Shown: positions 42,081 through 55,057, counted from the first letter of the stretch. The stretch: DNA of 64,000 nucleotides from Phytophthora quininea (GCA_011947345.1 JAAVTG010000748.1:1-64000), one strand, 5' to 3'. The notes: generated from the letters alone by a model not told the origin. Translations and numbers: made by a program.

Positions 42081-43483
42081 ATTTTTTCATCAAAATAGCC
42101 AGTGTCTGTTAAAGTATATCGTATTATAATGTAGCCATCACGTGCTCTACAAAGAGGTAATGTAACGGAATTTTGTCCCGAAATGGTATCATAAATGGTC
42201 CTGAAATTGTGTTTCTTGGTCATAGTGTTTGCTTATACTTTCCAGCGATCGAATGACTAGGCGGAAAGGAGGCCCAGTTCTGCTTATTTACGTCCTCGAA
42301 CTCGAACTATGCCTACAAGATAAGTAATTACGGCGATTATAACTGTTCAACCACTTTGTATTATTGGTGGCCATTTTGTGTAGTGTAGAAGAAGGCCGTA
42401 TGAACGGCTGTGCTATCTAAGAAAGTGGTTTCACGTCACTGCTCGAGTAATCGTTTTGCCGGTGGTATATCAAAATAAATTCCCAAAAGCCTTACATCTG
42501 AAAAACAAAACGGATATCCCTCCTGTTTAAGTCACGAACTTCATTTTAGCAGAGACAATAAATCGTTTTAAATGAAACACTTGGCGGGACCCCGGGTTCC
42601 CCACGAAAACCGAGAAAATCATAATTATATATAAATATTTGAAGGCAATGAAAATACTCAACGGAAAAGCTCTCATAGTAAAACGCGATGAAATTATCCA
42701 ACTATAACCCATCAGAGAAGAACATATAAGTTTGTCGAGGTAAAATACTTAATTCCAAACAGTTCCTTCGTTATTGCCAGTCTGTACCCAAATCTAAGTC
42801 ACGGCGTGGTTATGCTATTGAGAAATTACCGGTTATTTTGAGAGCACCGGGGTCCGAATGGGACCCCGGGTCTTGCCAAGCGTTTCAAATGCACAAATTA
42901 TCATTTGCCGACGTCAAAATAACATTTAAAAACGCAATACGTTGAGCCCGCTTGGTGTTCCCTGGGCGAAGCCGTGGTCACGCTCTGGTGTTACTAACCA
43001 CTTTTCATTCTTAACCGTCATCACCTCACACTCGTGACGGACGTTTTTCATGAACGTAATCAGATTGCTGTCAAACGGCGCCGTCTCAGGGCACCTCACC
43101 GGCTCATCCCCTGGCACCCGACGGTACTTGCCTCGGTCACCTTTCACTCGCTCAACGTCTACCGTGGGACCCCCTGTCCTTGCTGCCTTCATAGCGCAAA
43201 GTCGATTATTGCTCTTAGCTCAGCCTACATCTTCTTTATAGTGTAGTGCTTACGATCACACTTCGTAAACGTTACATCTGCCAGTATTGTTCCCGATACG
43301 GCCGCAATCTGATAGAGCGAAGCGTTACCTCGGTCGCACCGTCTACTTCCATTTTGTTGACTACCCTCAGCCAAAGCGATCCAGTGGTGACTACCTATTA
43401 AATATTACTCCATATGTCTCAATATGATTTAAATTACATAACAAGAGACTCAAAAGTGATACCATAAAGATCAAGTTATATCA
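42081..43483. other. AT-rich intergenic region
   Basis: Clearly richer in A+T than the rest of the window. A minus-strand frame at 42926-43192 (MKAARTGGPTVDVERVKGDR, then FDSNLITFMKNVRHECEV) is coding-like but not identified. A MITE-like structure is listed separately. No RNA gene was seen. Confidence 0.4.
42573..42887. mobile_element. MITE-like element, about 315 bp
   Basis: The ends are imperfect inverted repeats: TGAAACACTTGGCGGGACCC at the left and, reading inward from the right, TGAAACGCTTGGCAAGACCC. Inside the right end is a perfect 9-bp inverted repeat (CCGGGGTCC, 5-nt loop, 42847-42869). No coding capacity. No clear target duplication, although TTAA is adjacent on the left only. Confidence 0.45.
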
Positions 43484-44040
43484 CTACGACAGAGAAATTG
43501 TGATAAGGCGGATCAAGTGCAACAATGCTGCTCTGGTTGGCTTCTCGAAGAACACAAAGCCCTTGATCATACGTAGCCTTACCACGCGGAAGAGGGCGTG
43601 GCAGAAGCTTCCTTTTCCGAAACCTACACTTGCCTGTGTGTGGGAGCGCGTAGTCGTTATCCCCTCCAGTCTCCAACAAGCACCGCATACAATTCTACAA
43701 ACTAAAAAAATGTTTTCCAGCGTTCCTACTGTCATCTCTTCGAAAGCAATACCAACGGCAGAAACAATTCCTTCCACACCGGCCATTCGGTGGTGACACT
43801 GCAGCGACTGAAAAGACGCAAAAATCCCCGTCAAGCACATTCATACCATGAGAGTTCAGTGGTTGAAACTGAAGCCGAATATTCCACCCATCGGTACAGC
43901 CAGCCTCCACAATGTCCCATTCGAACGGCGAAACGTGTGGCTATTGGTGGACGTAATATGGCGCCGTCTGTCCTTGTGTGGCCACTGAGTCTTTATTGCG
44001 GGGAACAACAAACTTAAGCAAATACGTTCCGGTCAACTGT
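43484..44040 (-). pseudogene. Tc1/mariner transposase C-terminal remnant
   Basis: Minus-strand text in several frames, HVSPFEWDIVEAGCTDGWNI, RLQFQPLNSHGMNVLD, FASFQSLQCHHR, EGIVSAVGIAFEEMTVGTLE and NIFLV, follows the last third of Tc1-like transposases found in oomycetes. The segment that normally holds the second catalytic Asp reads VHQ-stop-PHVSP. The position of the third (after PNS in relatives) is NSHGMN. At least two catalytic residues are therefore lost, besides the frame changes. Confidence 0.65.
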
Positions 44041-44086
44041 GTTTAGGTTGTGTAGGTATTCATCATCTCTTTAGTGCTAGCTGCCG

Positions 44087-45331
44087 TTACGTTTGGCCAT
44101 GTAGTCCTCTGCCAAGGCCCATATTCCTAATTTGCCATCCAGGTCGAACATGTAAAATATTAGCGTTGTGCACTTCAGGGCTGCATTCACTTCAGCAACC
44201 GTCAAGTTGACGTACATATATTTGTCTGTAGACTTTCCCAGCGCCATCCGAGCTTTTAGGATGTGCTCGAGTGCTCACACGAGGCACAGAATCCTGTCAC
44301 CGGAAGCATGTATAGTGTTCCAACCTCCTCGCGATCACCGACATTGTGGTGTCGTAGTAAAATCCTCTCAAAAGTGTAAGGAGGATGTTCAGCGCTGACC
44401 GTATCTCCGCAAGCTGCTGGGGTCGCCGGCTGCCACAATCGTGTTCTTGCCAGAGAAGTCCGTCATGTCCGTTGTACTCCGACAATCTCCTCGACGCCAA
44501 ATTGGTGCAGCTCGACAAAATTGGACGATGGGAAGTCCCTGCAAACCAAAGCTAAAATCATAGAACGCACGCAGCACCGGTGGTACGGTGTGAAACTGGG
44601 TCCACGTCGCCTGTTGCACGTATTCTAAAATCCGTTGCCTGCAAACGTGGAATTGATGACTGAATCGTGACTTGACGTTCAAGAACCGAGGGTTCCAACG
44701 ATGGGGCGCCTTTTGGGTCAGCAGTCAGCCGAAAGTTGAATTTCCTGTCCTTCCATGTCGAAACGGCGTGACCACCTGGAGAGGTCTGCGTTTTGGTGTC
44801 GTGCACACACGCACTGTCTTCAACAAGTCCGAGTGATGACCCTAAGTTCTGAGGCATCGAAAGGTAGTGTCAAGTCTTCAGTCACAATTTTGGGAATCCT
44901 TCCGCGACTACGGCTGCTGAGATCCGGATGTCAGTCTGTTTTACTGTCATCTCGGCGGAATTGAGAACCAAGCCACTCATGCCCACTCCGGTCTGCAACA
45001 CGAAGTTCAAGTAATCCACTTTGAGTACTGAAATGGGCTCTGTTAACACAACTGTGTAGGAATCCGATTCTTGAAGAACATGAAGGATGCTCTGGGTATT
45101 CAGCATGTAATAACTTGTGTCGATACTGTACGACCACGTGACCGCAATTTCCCCGGATAAAACTATGAATGCTAAAGGATGGTCAACGTAAATTCCAGGC
45201 CACAGACACTGCTCATCGAGTCGAGATTGTAGCAACATCACCTTGACGTTAAACCTGTCACGCTTCTCATCTGCCTGGAATCCCATAACTTGAGCTGTAG
45301 CAGTGTCACCTGTAATCTGGACGATCTTCAC
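44087..45331 (-). pseudogene. unidentified gene, frame-interrupted
   Basis: It starts MKIVQITGDTATAQVMGFQA and is open to about 44880 (NFVLQTGVGMSGLVLNSAEM, ISAAVVAEGFPK). It continues in other frames with TRFLDVKSRFSHQ..., DMTDFSGKNTIVAAGDPSSL, IRSALNILLTLLRGFYYDTT and KSTDKYMYVNLTVAEVNAAL, and ends LGIWALAEDYMAKRNGS at 44087. It seems to be one gene of about 410 codons with four or five frame changes. No family is recognised; the N-terminal half is rich in beta-strand-like hydrophobic stretches. It lies between a dead transposon and sequence with no gene. Confidence 0.4.
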
Positions 45332-46440
45332 GTAAGAAAACGCTGATGGTTAATCAAAACGCGGTAGTCCAAACAAACGCAACATCTCCCAGGATATCGG
45401 TTAACAGCTGATGTTAAGTCTGGTGGGCACGCGAGCGTGCAGTTAAGCGAGAGGACGCTTTAGTGAGCAAGTACCAAAGCGAAAGTGAGCTCTGGCCAAG
45501 TTGGTAACCCTGTTCGCGCCCTTTGAGAACCCGAGTTGCGGTCATCTGACCAGTCGCAATCGTGCAGTCCGTGGTTGCTTTGGTTGACTGCCTGGAAACT
45601 GTGCCTTCATCCAAGATCCTTCGTAAACCAATCAGATTGTGGATTGCTGCAAAATTGATATAATTACGTGAGACGATATTCGTTTTGTGAAATATGTTTT
45701 CAGACAGAGAAAGTAACATGAAGCATTTTAGTTGGCTGGGTATTTTGTCTGATATATACTTTCCATAAAAGGACAGCTGGTAGTTAGCTTGCCAGTAGCT
45801 GCATTGTGTCCGCTGGTGTAGTGTTCTTCGTACCAAGCGATGGATTACCGTGCTGTCCATAGCCGCGAACGTAGCGGTATCGATTATACCAGTATGCAGC
45901 TGCTTAAAACCATGTACTAACAATCGGGCATTGTACCTAATATTTTCGCGATTTCACGCAGCACCCAACTCAAATGTGAGTATTTTAACCAATTTCTATG
46001 TTGCAGCCCCGCGAGGGCGATTGACCAATATTCAAGTACAGTTTCAGATCAATATCTCAACCTCGGCTTCGTCAAATATGGTGTAAAACTCTGGTGCCTT
46101 TAATAGCCAGAAGGTAAGAACGGTGCGCGATGTGGTTTACTGAAACGTATTTCGTGACGTCGATTCTAGTACCTGCGAGCAGCTCTTTTATCTTTTTCTC
46201 GCGAGTAGTTGGTACCATTGTGCCCGCTGAGAGGGGGAAGCGGAGTGAGTTCTGCTTTGCAGACGAACGGTACGACTTGGCATTTTTGGTTTACTTTCAC
46301 CTGTATTTACGGAGTGACCAAGGACGATCGTTTAGCGATACGACCTTTGTGTTATATCAAGCATTGGTGTTTGCATAGCACAGACACGGTCAGACTTGCT
46401 TCGGATATTATCGTCAGCGTACCGACAGTCTCCTGGCTGC
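45332..46440. other. no recognisable gene
   Basis: Two medium frames exist, 45414-45923 minus (MLVHGFKQLHTGIIDTATFA) and 46130-46378 plus (MWFTETYFVTSILVPASSSF). Neither has a domain or an intron pattern I can support. The tRNA array begins at the end of this stretch. Confidence 0.35.
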
Positions 46441-46810
46441 TCAAAGTCGAGGCTTCGAGTCCGTCCGACGTCACTGACTGTCATGCAGCATGAGCAATGG
46501 AATCGGTGCAGTGCTGTCCTAGCTCGTCTGCCAGTACAGTCGGCTTTCTGAACACACGTAGCCAGTCATGTGACCATGCTACAGACATCTCCAGTCATGG
46601 CTGCCAGTGTCGGGTGTCGGAGGGATGGCCTGGGTTCTCAGCGCGTATCGCCATGGACCATTGGAGTCTGTTCGTGTCAGTCATCCTGTCCACCAGTACG
46701 TAGGTTAGCGAGCTCTGGCGCTCGACTGGCGCCACTCATCAGCCTCCCGACACCATCCAGCAGGCACGGCCACCTCTATTCATCACTGAGGTCAACGGTT
46801 CGGCCCCGAC

Positions 46811-46852
46811 GAACACCGAACGCCGAACGCCGAACGCCGAACGCCGATCGCT
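46811..46852 (+). repeat. GAACGCC heptamer microsatellite (unit 1 example)
   Basis: Heptamer run CGAAC(A/G)C CGAACGC ... upstream of CGATCGCTCTC. One heptamer more or less accounts for the 1126/1134 bp size classes. The stretch is absent from the four short units because it lies in the deleted segment. Confidence 0.85.
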
Positions 46853-46930
46853 CTCCTGGGTTCTGTCGACTCCTGCATCGCTTGAAACGTGTTGTCACCA
46901 GCACAGACATGATAGAGCAGCGAAAGGAGG

Positions 46931-47030
46931 GTCGCCGGCGCAAAAGTATGGTCGCCGACGCAACAGTATGGCCGCCGACGCAACAGTATGGCCGCCGACG
47001 CAACAGTATGGCCGCTCACGCAAAAGTATG
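46931..47030 (+). repeat. five 20-bp repeats next to the tRNA (unit 1 example)
   Basis: Five copies of a 20-bp unit of the form GYCGCCGACGCAACAGTATG directly abut the 3' side of the tRNA gene. The first and last copies read CAAAAG in place of CAACAG; read on the minus strand these supply TTTT. The unit ending at 59222 has four copies. Confidence 0.9.
47022..47025 (-). terminator. Pol III terminator of tRNA-Lys copy 1
   Basis: Read on the minus strand, TTTT follows the tRNA 3' end after seven bases. A second TTTT lies at the far end of the 20-bp repeats (46942-46945). Copies at 49293, 52347, 53473 and 56191 have only TTT at the near site. Confidence 0.75.
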
Positions 47031-47032
47031 GT

Positions 47033-47105
47033 CGCCCACCGTGGGGCTCGAACCCACGACCACAAGATTAAGAGTCTTGCGCTCTACCGACTGAGCTAGA
47101 CGGGC
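47033..47105 (-). tRNA. tRNA-Lys(CUU), copy 1
   Basis: 73-nt gene with a complete cloverleaf. The acceptor stem GCCCGUC pairs with GGUGGGC (two G-U pairs) with discriminator G. The D arm is GCUC/GAGC. The anticodon stem CAAGA/UCUUG encloses loop CUCUUAA, giving anticodon CUU (Lys, AAG codons). The T arm is GUGGG/CCCAC with loop UUCGAGC. There is no intron, and CCA is not encoded. The internal B box GGTTCGAGCCC is intact and the A box sits in TAGCTCAGTCGG. Confidence 0.98.
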
Positions 47106-48166
47106 TGCACGAATGACATATCCGCCGCGGTACATCACAATCCGACGACAACCTCCACAACACAATTCACCGCACCAAACACGGTGGAGCACACTACGCG
47201 GCTGCAACGATGTTCACACACTCCTGTGCCGTGCTCTAGCACTGTGCAGAGATGACGTTTGCCTCCATAAACTTATAAGTCTCTCATCCAACATTCCTGG
47301 TTCTGGAGAAACGACCATTGCTCTCCATGGTATCCTAACGATGCCTACGGCCATGTGCTAGCATTAACGACCTTGCTGACCCACCTCCATGGACCTGCAA
47401 GTCCGATCCATCGCACAGTCTAGTAGCAGAGGTGAACGTTTGAGACAGTCACGAATCGCGCGCTACCGCGATGAAGGCCGAATCGACGCCATGGTTCGAT
47501 GCGCCATGACGCGTACAGCTGCTTAGCGCGGTCGAACACTGGAAAACGATACCTACCTCATTCCGGGCGGCCGGTCAAAGTCGAGGCTTCGAGTCCGTCC
47601 GACGTCACTGACTGTCATGCAGCATGAGCAATGGAATCGGTGCAGTGCTGTCCTAGCTCGTCTGCCAGTACAGTCGGCTTTCTGAACACACGTAGCCAGT
47701 CATGTGACCATGCTACAGACATCTCCAGTCATGGCTGCCAGTGTCGGGTGTCGGAGGGATGGCCTGGGTTCTCAGCGCGTATCGCCATGGACCATTGGAG
47801 TCTGTTCGTGTCAGTCATCCTGTCCACCAGTACGTAGGTTAGCGAGCTCTGGCGCTCGACTGGCACCACTCATCAGCCTCCCGACACCATCCAGCAGGCA
47901 CGGCCACCTCTATTCATCACTGAGGTCAACGGTTCGGCCCCGACGAACGCCGAACGCCGAACGCCGAACGCCGAACGCCGATCGCTCTCCTGGGTTCTGT
48001 CGACTCCTGCATCGCTTGAAACGTGTTGTCACCAGCACAGACATGATAGAGCAGCGAAAGGAGGGTCGCCGGCGCAAAAGTATGGTCGCCGACGCAACAG
48101 TATGGCCGCCGACGCAACAGTATGGCCGCCGACGCAACAGTATGGCCGCTCACGCAAAAGTATGGT

Positions 48167-48239
48167 CGCCCACCGTGGGGCTCGAACCCACGACCACAAG
48201 ATTAAGAGTCTTGCGCTCTACCGACTGAGCTAGACGGGC
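48167..48239 (-). tRNA. tRNA-Lys(CUU), copy 2
   Basis: Identical to copy 1 and 1134 bp from it. TTTT is present at both the near and far terminator sites. Confidence 0.98.
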
Positions 48240-49292
48240 TGCACGAATGACATATCCGCCGCGGTACATCACAATCCGACGACAACCTCCACAACACAAT
48301 TCACCGCACCAAACACGGTGGAGCACACTACGCGGCTGCAACGATGTTCACACACTCCTGTGCCGTGCTCTAGCACTGTGCAGAGATGACGTTTGCCTCC
48401 ATAAACTTATAAGTCTCTCATCCAACATTCCTGGTTCTGGAGAAACGACCATTGCTCTCCATGGTATCCTAACGATGCCTACGGCCATGTGCTAGCATTA
48501 ACGACCTTGCTGACCCACCTCCATGGACCTGCAAGTCCGATCCATCGCACAGTCTAGTAGCAGAGGTGAACGTTTGAGACAGTCACGAATCGCGCGCTAC
48601 CGCGATGAAGGCCGAATCGACGCCATGGTTCGATGCGCCATGACGCGTACAGCTGCTTAGCGCGGTCGAACACTGGAAAACGATACCTACCTCATTCCGG
48701 GCGGCCGGTCAAAGTCGAGGCTTCGAGTCCGTCCGACGTCACTGACTGTCATGCAGCATGAGCAATGGAATCGGTGCAGTGCTGTCCTAGCTCGTCTGCC
48801 AGTACAGTCGGCTTTCTGAACACACGTAGCCAGTCATGTGACCATGCTACAGACATCTCCAGTCATGGCTGCCAGTGTCGGGTGTCGGAGGGATGGCCTG
48901 GGTTCTCAGCGCGTATCGCCATGGACCATTGGAGTCTGTTCGTGTCAGTCATCCTGTCCACCAGTACGTAGGTTAGCGAGCTCTGGCGCTCGACTGGCGC
49001 CACTCATCAGCCTCCCGACACCATCCAGCAGGCACGGCCACCTCTATTCATCACTGAGGTCAACGGTTCGGCCCCGACGAACGCCGAACGCCGAACGCCG
49101 AACGCCGATCGCTCTCCTGGGTTCTGTCGACTCCTGCATCGCTTGAAACGTGTTGTCACCAGCACAGACATGATAGAGCAGCGAAAGGAGGGTCGCCGGC
49201 GCAAAAGTATGGTCGCCGACGCAACAGTATGGCCGCCGACGCAACAGTATGGCCGCCGACGCAACAGTATGGCCGCTCACGCAAAGTATGGT

Positions 49293-49365
49293 CGCCCACC
49301 GTGGGGCTCGAACCCACGACCACAAGATTAAGAGTCTTGCGCTCTACCGACTGAGCTAGACGGGC
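49293..49365 (-). tRNA. tRNA-Lys(CUU), copy 3
   Basis: Identical gene. The near terminator site is TTT only; the far site (about 80-100 nt on) is TTTT. Confidence 0.98.
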
Positions 49366-50419
49366 TGCACGAATGACATATCCGCCGCGGTACATCACAA
49401 TCCGACGACAACCTCCACAACACAATTCACCGCACCAAACACGGTGGAGCACACTACGCGGCTGCAACGATGTTCACACACTCCTGTGCCGTGCTCTAGC
49501 ACTGTGCAGAGATGACGTTTGCCTCCATAAACTTATAAGTCTCTCATCCAACATTCCTGGTTCTGGAGAAACGACCATTGCTCTCCATGGTATCCTAACG
49601 ATGCCTACGGCCATGTGCTAGCATTAACGACCTTGCTGACCCACCTCCATGGACCTGCAAGTCCGATCCATCGCACAGTCTAGTAGCAGAGGTGAACGTT
49701 TGAGACAGTCACGAATCGCGCGCTACCGCGATGAAGGCCGAATCGACGCCATGGTTCGATGCGCCATGACGCGTACAGCTGCTTAGCGCGGTCGAACACT
49801 GGAAAACGATACCTACCTCATTCCGGGCGGCCGGTCAAAGTCGAGGCTTCGAGTCCGTCCGACGTCACTGACTGTCATGCAGCATGAGCAATGGAATCGG
49901 TGCAGTGCTGTCCTAGCTCGTCTGCCAGTACAGTCGGCTTTCTGAACACACGTAGCCAGTCATGTGACCATGCTACAGACATCTCCAGTCATGGCTGCCA
50001 GTGTCGGGTGTCGGAGGGATGGCCTGGGTTCTCAGCGCGTATCGCCATGGACCATTGGAGTCTGTTCGTGTCAGTCATCCTGTCCACCAGTACGTAGGTT
50101 AGCGAGCTCTGGCGCTCGACTGGCGCCACTCATCAGCCTCCCGACACCATCCAGCAGGCACGGCCACCTCTATTCATCACTGAGGTCAACGGTTCGGCCC
50201 CGACGAACGCCGAACGCCGAACGCCGAACGCCGATCGCTCTCCTGGGTTCTGTCGACTCCTGCATCGCTTGAAACGTGTTGTCACCAGCACAGACATGAT
50301 AGAGCAGCGAAAGGAGGGTCGCCGGCGCAAAAGTATGGTCGCCGACGCAACAGTATGGCCGCCGACGCAACAGTATGGCCGCCGACGCAACAGTATGGCC
50401 GCTCACGCAAAAGTATGGT

Positions 50420-50492
50420 CGCCCACCGTGGGGCTCGAACCCACGACCACAAGATTAAGAGTCTTGCGCTCTACCGACTGAGCTAGACGGGC
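50420..50492 (-). tRNA. tRNA-Lys(CUU), copy 4
   Basis: Identical gene with TTTT at both sites. Confidence 0.98.
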
Positions 50493-51213
50493 TGCACGAA
50501 TGACATATCCGCCGCGGTACATCACAATCCGACGACAACCTCCACAACACAATTCACCGCACCAAACACGGTGGAGCACACTACGCGGCTGCAACGATGT
50601 TCACACACTCCTGTGCCGTGCTCTAGCACTGTGCAGAGATGACGTTTGCCTCCATAAACTTATAAGTCTCTCATCCAACATTCCTGGTTCTGGAGAAACG
50701 ACCATTGCTCTCCATGGTATCCTAACGATGCCTACGGCCATGTGCTAGCATTAACGACCTTGCTGACCCACCTCCATGGACCTGCAAGTCCGATCCATCG
50801 CACAGTCTAGTAGCAGAGGTGAACGTTTGAGACAGTCACGAATCGCGCGCTACCGCGATGAAGGCCGAATCGACGCCATGGTTCGATGCGCCATGACGCG
50901 TACAGCTGCTTAGCGCGGTCGAACACTGGAAAACGATACCTACCTCATTCCGGGCGGCCGGTCAAAGTCGAGGCTTCGAGTCCGTCCGACGTCACTGACT
51001 GTCATGCAGCATGAGCAATGGAATCGGTGCAGTGCTCTGGGTTCTGTCGACTCCTGCATCGCTTGAAACGTGTTGTCACCAGCACAGACATGATAGAGCA
51101 GCGAAAGGAGGGTCGCCGGCGCAAAAGTATGGTCGCCGACGCAACAGTATGGCCGCCGACGCAACAGTATGGCCGCCGACGCAACAGTATGGCCGCTCAC
51201 GCAAAAGTATGGT

Positions 51214-51286
51214 CGCCCACCGTGGGGCTCGAACCCACGACCACAAGATTAAGAGTCTTGCGCTCTACCGACTGAGCTAGACGGGC
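51214..51286 (-). tRNA. tRNA-Lys(CUU), copy 5
   Basis: Identical gene in the first short (794-bp) unit, with TTTT at both sites. Confidence 0.98.
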
Positions 51287-52346
51287 TGCACGAATGACAT
51301 ATCCGCCGCGGTACATCACAATCCGACGACAACCTCCACAACACAATTCACCGCACCAAACACGGTGGAGCACACTACGCGGCTGCAACGATGTTCACAC
51401 ACTCCTGTGCCGTGCTCTAGCACTGTGCAGAGATGACGTTTGCCTCCATAAACTTATAAGTCTCTCATCCAACATTCCTGGTTCTGGAGAAACGACCATT
51501 GCTCTCCATGGTATCCTAACGATGCCTACGGCCATGTGCTAGCATTAACGACCTTGCTGACCCACCTCCATGGACCTGCAAGTCCGATCCATCGCACAGT
51601 CTAGTAGCAGAGGTGAACGTTTGAGACAGTCACGAATCGCGCGCTACCGCGATGAAGGCCGAATCGACGCCATGGTTCGATGCGCCATGACGCGTACAGC
51701 TGCTTAGCGCGGTCGAACACTGGAAAACGATACCTACCTCATTCCGGGCGGCCGGTCAAAGTCGAGGCTTCGAGTCCGTCCGACGTCACTGACTGTCATG
51801 CAGCATGAGCAATGGAATCGGTGCAGTGCTGTCCTAGCTCGTCTGCCAGTACAGTCGGCTTTCTGAACACACGTAGCCAGTCATGTGACCATGCTACAGA
51901 CATCTCCAGTCATGGCTGCCAGTGTCGGGTGTCGGAGGGATGGCCTGGGTTCTCAGCGCGTATCGCCATGGACCATTGGAGTCTGTTCGTGTCAGTCATC
52001 CTGTCCACCAGTACGTAGGTTAGCGAGCTCTGGCGCTCGACTGGCGCCACTCATCAGCCTCCCGACACCATCCAGCAGGCACGGCCACCTCTATTCATCA
52101 CTGAGGTCAACGGTTCGGCCCCGACGAACGCCGAACGCCGAACGCCGAACGCCGAACGCCGAACGCTCTCCTGGGTTCTGTCGACTCCTGCATCGCTTGA
52201 AACGTGTTGTCACCAGCACAGACATGATAGAGCAGCGAAAGGAGGGTCGCCGGCGCAAAAGTATGGTCGCCGACGCAACAGTATGGTCGCCGACGCAACA
52301 GTATGGCCGCCGACGCAACAGTATGGCCGCTCACGCAAAGTATGGT

Positions 52347-52419
52347 CGCCCACCGTGGGGCTCGAACCCACGACCACAAGATTAAGAGTCTTGCGCTCTA
52401 CCGACTGAGCTAGACGGGC
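52347..52419 (-). tRNA. tRNA-Lys(CUU), copy 6
   Basis: Identical gene; near site TTT, far site TTTT. The heptamer run of this unit ends CGAACG in place of CGATCG. Confidence 0.98.
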
Positions 52420-53472
52420 TGCACGAATGACATATCCGCCGCGGTACATCACAATCCGACGACAACCTCCACAACACAATTCACCGCACCAAACACGGTG
52501 GAGCACACTACGCGGCTGCAACGATGTTCACACACTCCTGTGCCGTGCTCTAGCACTGTGCAGAGATGACGTTTGCCTCCATAAACTTATAAGTCTCTCA
52601 TCCAACATTCCTGGTTCTGGAGAAACGACCATTGCTCTCCATGGTATCCTAACGATGCCTACGGCCATGTGCTAGCATTAACGACCTTGCTGACCCACCT
52701 CCATGGACCTGCAAGTCCGATCCATCGCACAGTCTAGTAGCAGAGGTGAACGTTTGAGACAGTCACGAATCGCGCGCTACCGCGATGAAGGCCGAATCGA
52801 CGCCATGGTTCGATGCGCCATGACGCGTACAGCTGCTTAGCGCGGTCGAACACTGGAAAACGATACCTACCTCATTCCGGGCGGCCGGTCAAAGTCGAGG
52901 CTTCGAGTCCGTCCGACGTCACTGACTGTCATGCAGCATGAGCAATGGAATCGGTGCAGTGCTGTCCTAGCTCGTCTGCCAGTACAGTCGGCTTTCTGAA
53001 CACACGTAGCCAGTCATGTGACCATGCTACAGACATCTCCAGTCATGGCTGCCAGTGTCGGGTGTCGGAGGGATGGCCTGGGTTCTCAGCGCGTATCGCC
53101 ATGGACCATTGGAGTCTGTTCGTGTCAGTCATCCTGTCCACCAGTACGTAGGTTAGCGAGCTCTGGCGCTCGACTGGCGCCACTCATCAGCCTCCCGACA
53201 CCATCCAGCAGGCACGGCCACCTCTATTCATCACTGAGGTCAACGGTTCGGCCCCGACGAACGCCGAACGCCGAACGCCGAACGCCGATCGCTCTCCTGG
53301 GTTCTGTCGACTCCTGCATCGCTTGAAACGTGTTGTCACCAGCACAGACATGATAGAGCAGCGAAAGGAGGGTCGCCGGCGCAAAAGTATGGTCGCCGAC
53401 GCAACAGTATGGCCGCCGACGCAACAGTATGGCCGCCGACGCAACAGTATGGCCGCTCACGCAAAGTATGGT

Positions 53473-53545
53473 CGCCCACCGTGGGGCTCGAACCCACGAC
53501 CACAAGATTAAGAGTCTTGCGCTCTACCGACTGAGCTAGACGGGC
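53473..53545 (-). tRNA. tRNA-Lys(CUU), copy 7
   Basis: Identical gene; near site TTT, far site TTTT. Confidence 0.98.
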
Positions 53546-54265
53546 TGCACGAATGACATATCCGCCGCGGTACATCACAATCCGACGACAACCTCCACAA
53601 CACAATTCACCGCACCAAACACGGTGGAGCACACTACGCGGCTGCAACGATGTTCACACACTCCTGTGCCGTGCTCTAGCACTGTGCAGAGATGACGTTT
53701 GCCTCCATAAACTTATAAGTCTCTCATCCAACATTCCTGGTTCTGGAGAAACGACCATTGCTCTCCATGGTATCCTAACGATGCCTACGGCCATGTGCTA
53801 GCATTAACGACCTTGCTGACCCACCTCCATGGACCTGCAAGTCCGATCCATCGCACAGTCTAGTAGCAGAGGTGAACGTTTGAGACAGTCACGAATCGCG
53901 CGCTACCGCGATGAAGGCCGAATCGACGCCATGGTTCGATGCGCCATGACGCGTACAGCTGCTTAGCGCGGTCGAACACTGGAAACGATACCTACCTCAT
54001 TCCGGGCGGCCGGTCAAAGTCGAGGCTTCGAGTCCGTCCGACGTCACTGACTGTCATGCAGCATGAGCAATGGAATCGGTGCAGTGCTCTGGGTTCTGTC
54101 GACTCCTGCATCGCTTGAAACGTGTTGTCACCAGCACAGACATGATAGAGCAGCGAAAGGAGGGTCGCCGGCGCAAAAGTATGGTCGCCGACGCAACAGT
54201 ATGGCCGCCGACGCAACAGTATGGCCGCCGACGCAACAGTATGGCCGCTCACGCAAAAGTATGGT

Positions 54266-54338
54266 CGCCCACCGTGGGGCTCGAACCCACGACCACAAGA
54301 TTAAGAGTCTTGCGCTCTACCGACTGAGCTAGACGGGC
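54266..54338 (-). tRNA. tRNA-Lys(CUU), copy 8
   Basis: Identical gene in a short (793-bp) unit; TTTT at both sites. Confidence 0.98.
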
Positions 54339-55057
54339 TGCACGAATGACATATCCGCCGCGGTACATCACAATCCGACGACAACCTCCACAACACAATT
54401 CACCGCACCAAACACGGTGGAGCACACTACGCGGCTGCAACGATGTTCACACACTCCTGTGCCGTGCTCTAGCACTGTGCAGAGATGACGTTTGCCTCCA
54501 TAAACTTATAAGTCTCTCATCCAACATTCCTGGTTCTGGAGAAACGACCATTGCTCTCCATGGTATCCTAACGATGCCTACGGCCATGTGCTAGCATTAA
54601 CGACCTTGCTGACCCACCTCCATGGACCTGCAAGTCCGATCCATCGCACAGTCTAGTAGCAGAGGTGAACGTTTGAGACAGTCACGAATCGCGCTACCGC
54701 GATGAAGGCCGAATCGACGCCATGGTTCGATGCGCCATGACGCGTACAGCTGCTTAGCGCGGTCGAACACTGGAAAACGATACCTACCTCATTCCGGGCG
54801 GCCGGTCAAAGTCGAGGCTTCGAGTCCGTCCGACGTCACTGACTGTCATGCAGCATGAGCAATGGAATCGGTGCAGTGCTCTGGGTTCTGTCGACTCCTG
54901 CATCGCTTGAAACGTGTTGTCACCAGCACAGACATGATAGAGCAGCGAAAGGAGGGTCGCCGGCGCAAAAGTATGGTCGCCGACGCAACAGTATGGCCGC
55001 CGACGCAACAGTATGGCCGCCGACGCAACAGTATGGCCGCTCACGCAAAAGTATGGT

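Noticed and set aside
46570..47094. A 174-codon open frame (and 63-, 68-, 82- and 103-codon frames) repeated in every array unit
   Set aside because: They run through the 20-bp repeats and the tRNA gene itself, and their ends read as translated tRNA. Open frames recur only because the unit recurs, and length changes with heptamer number break them.
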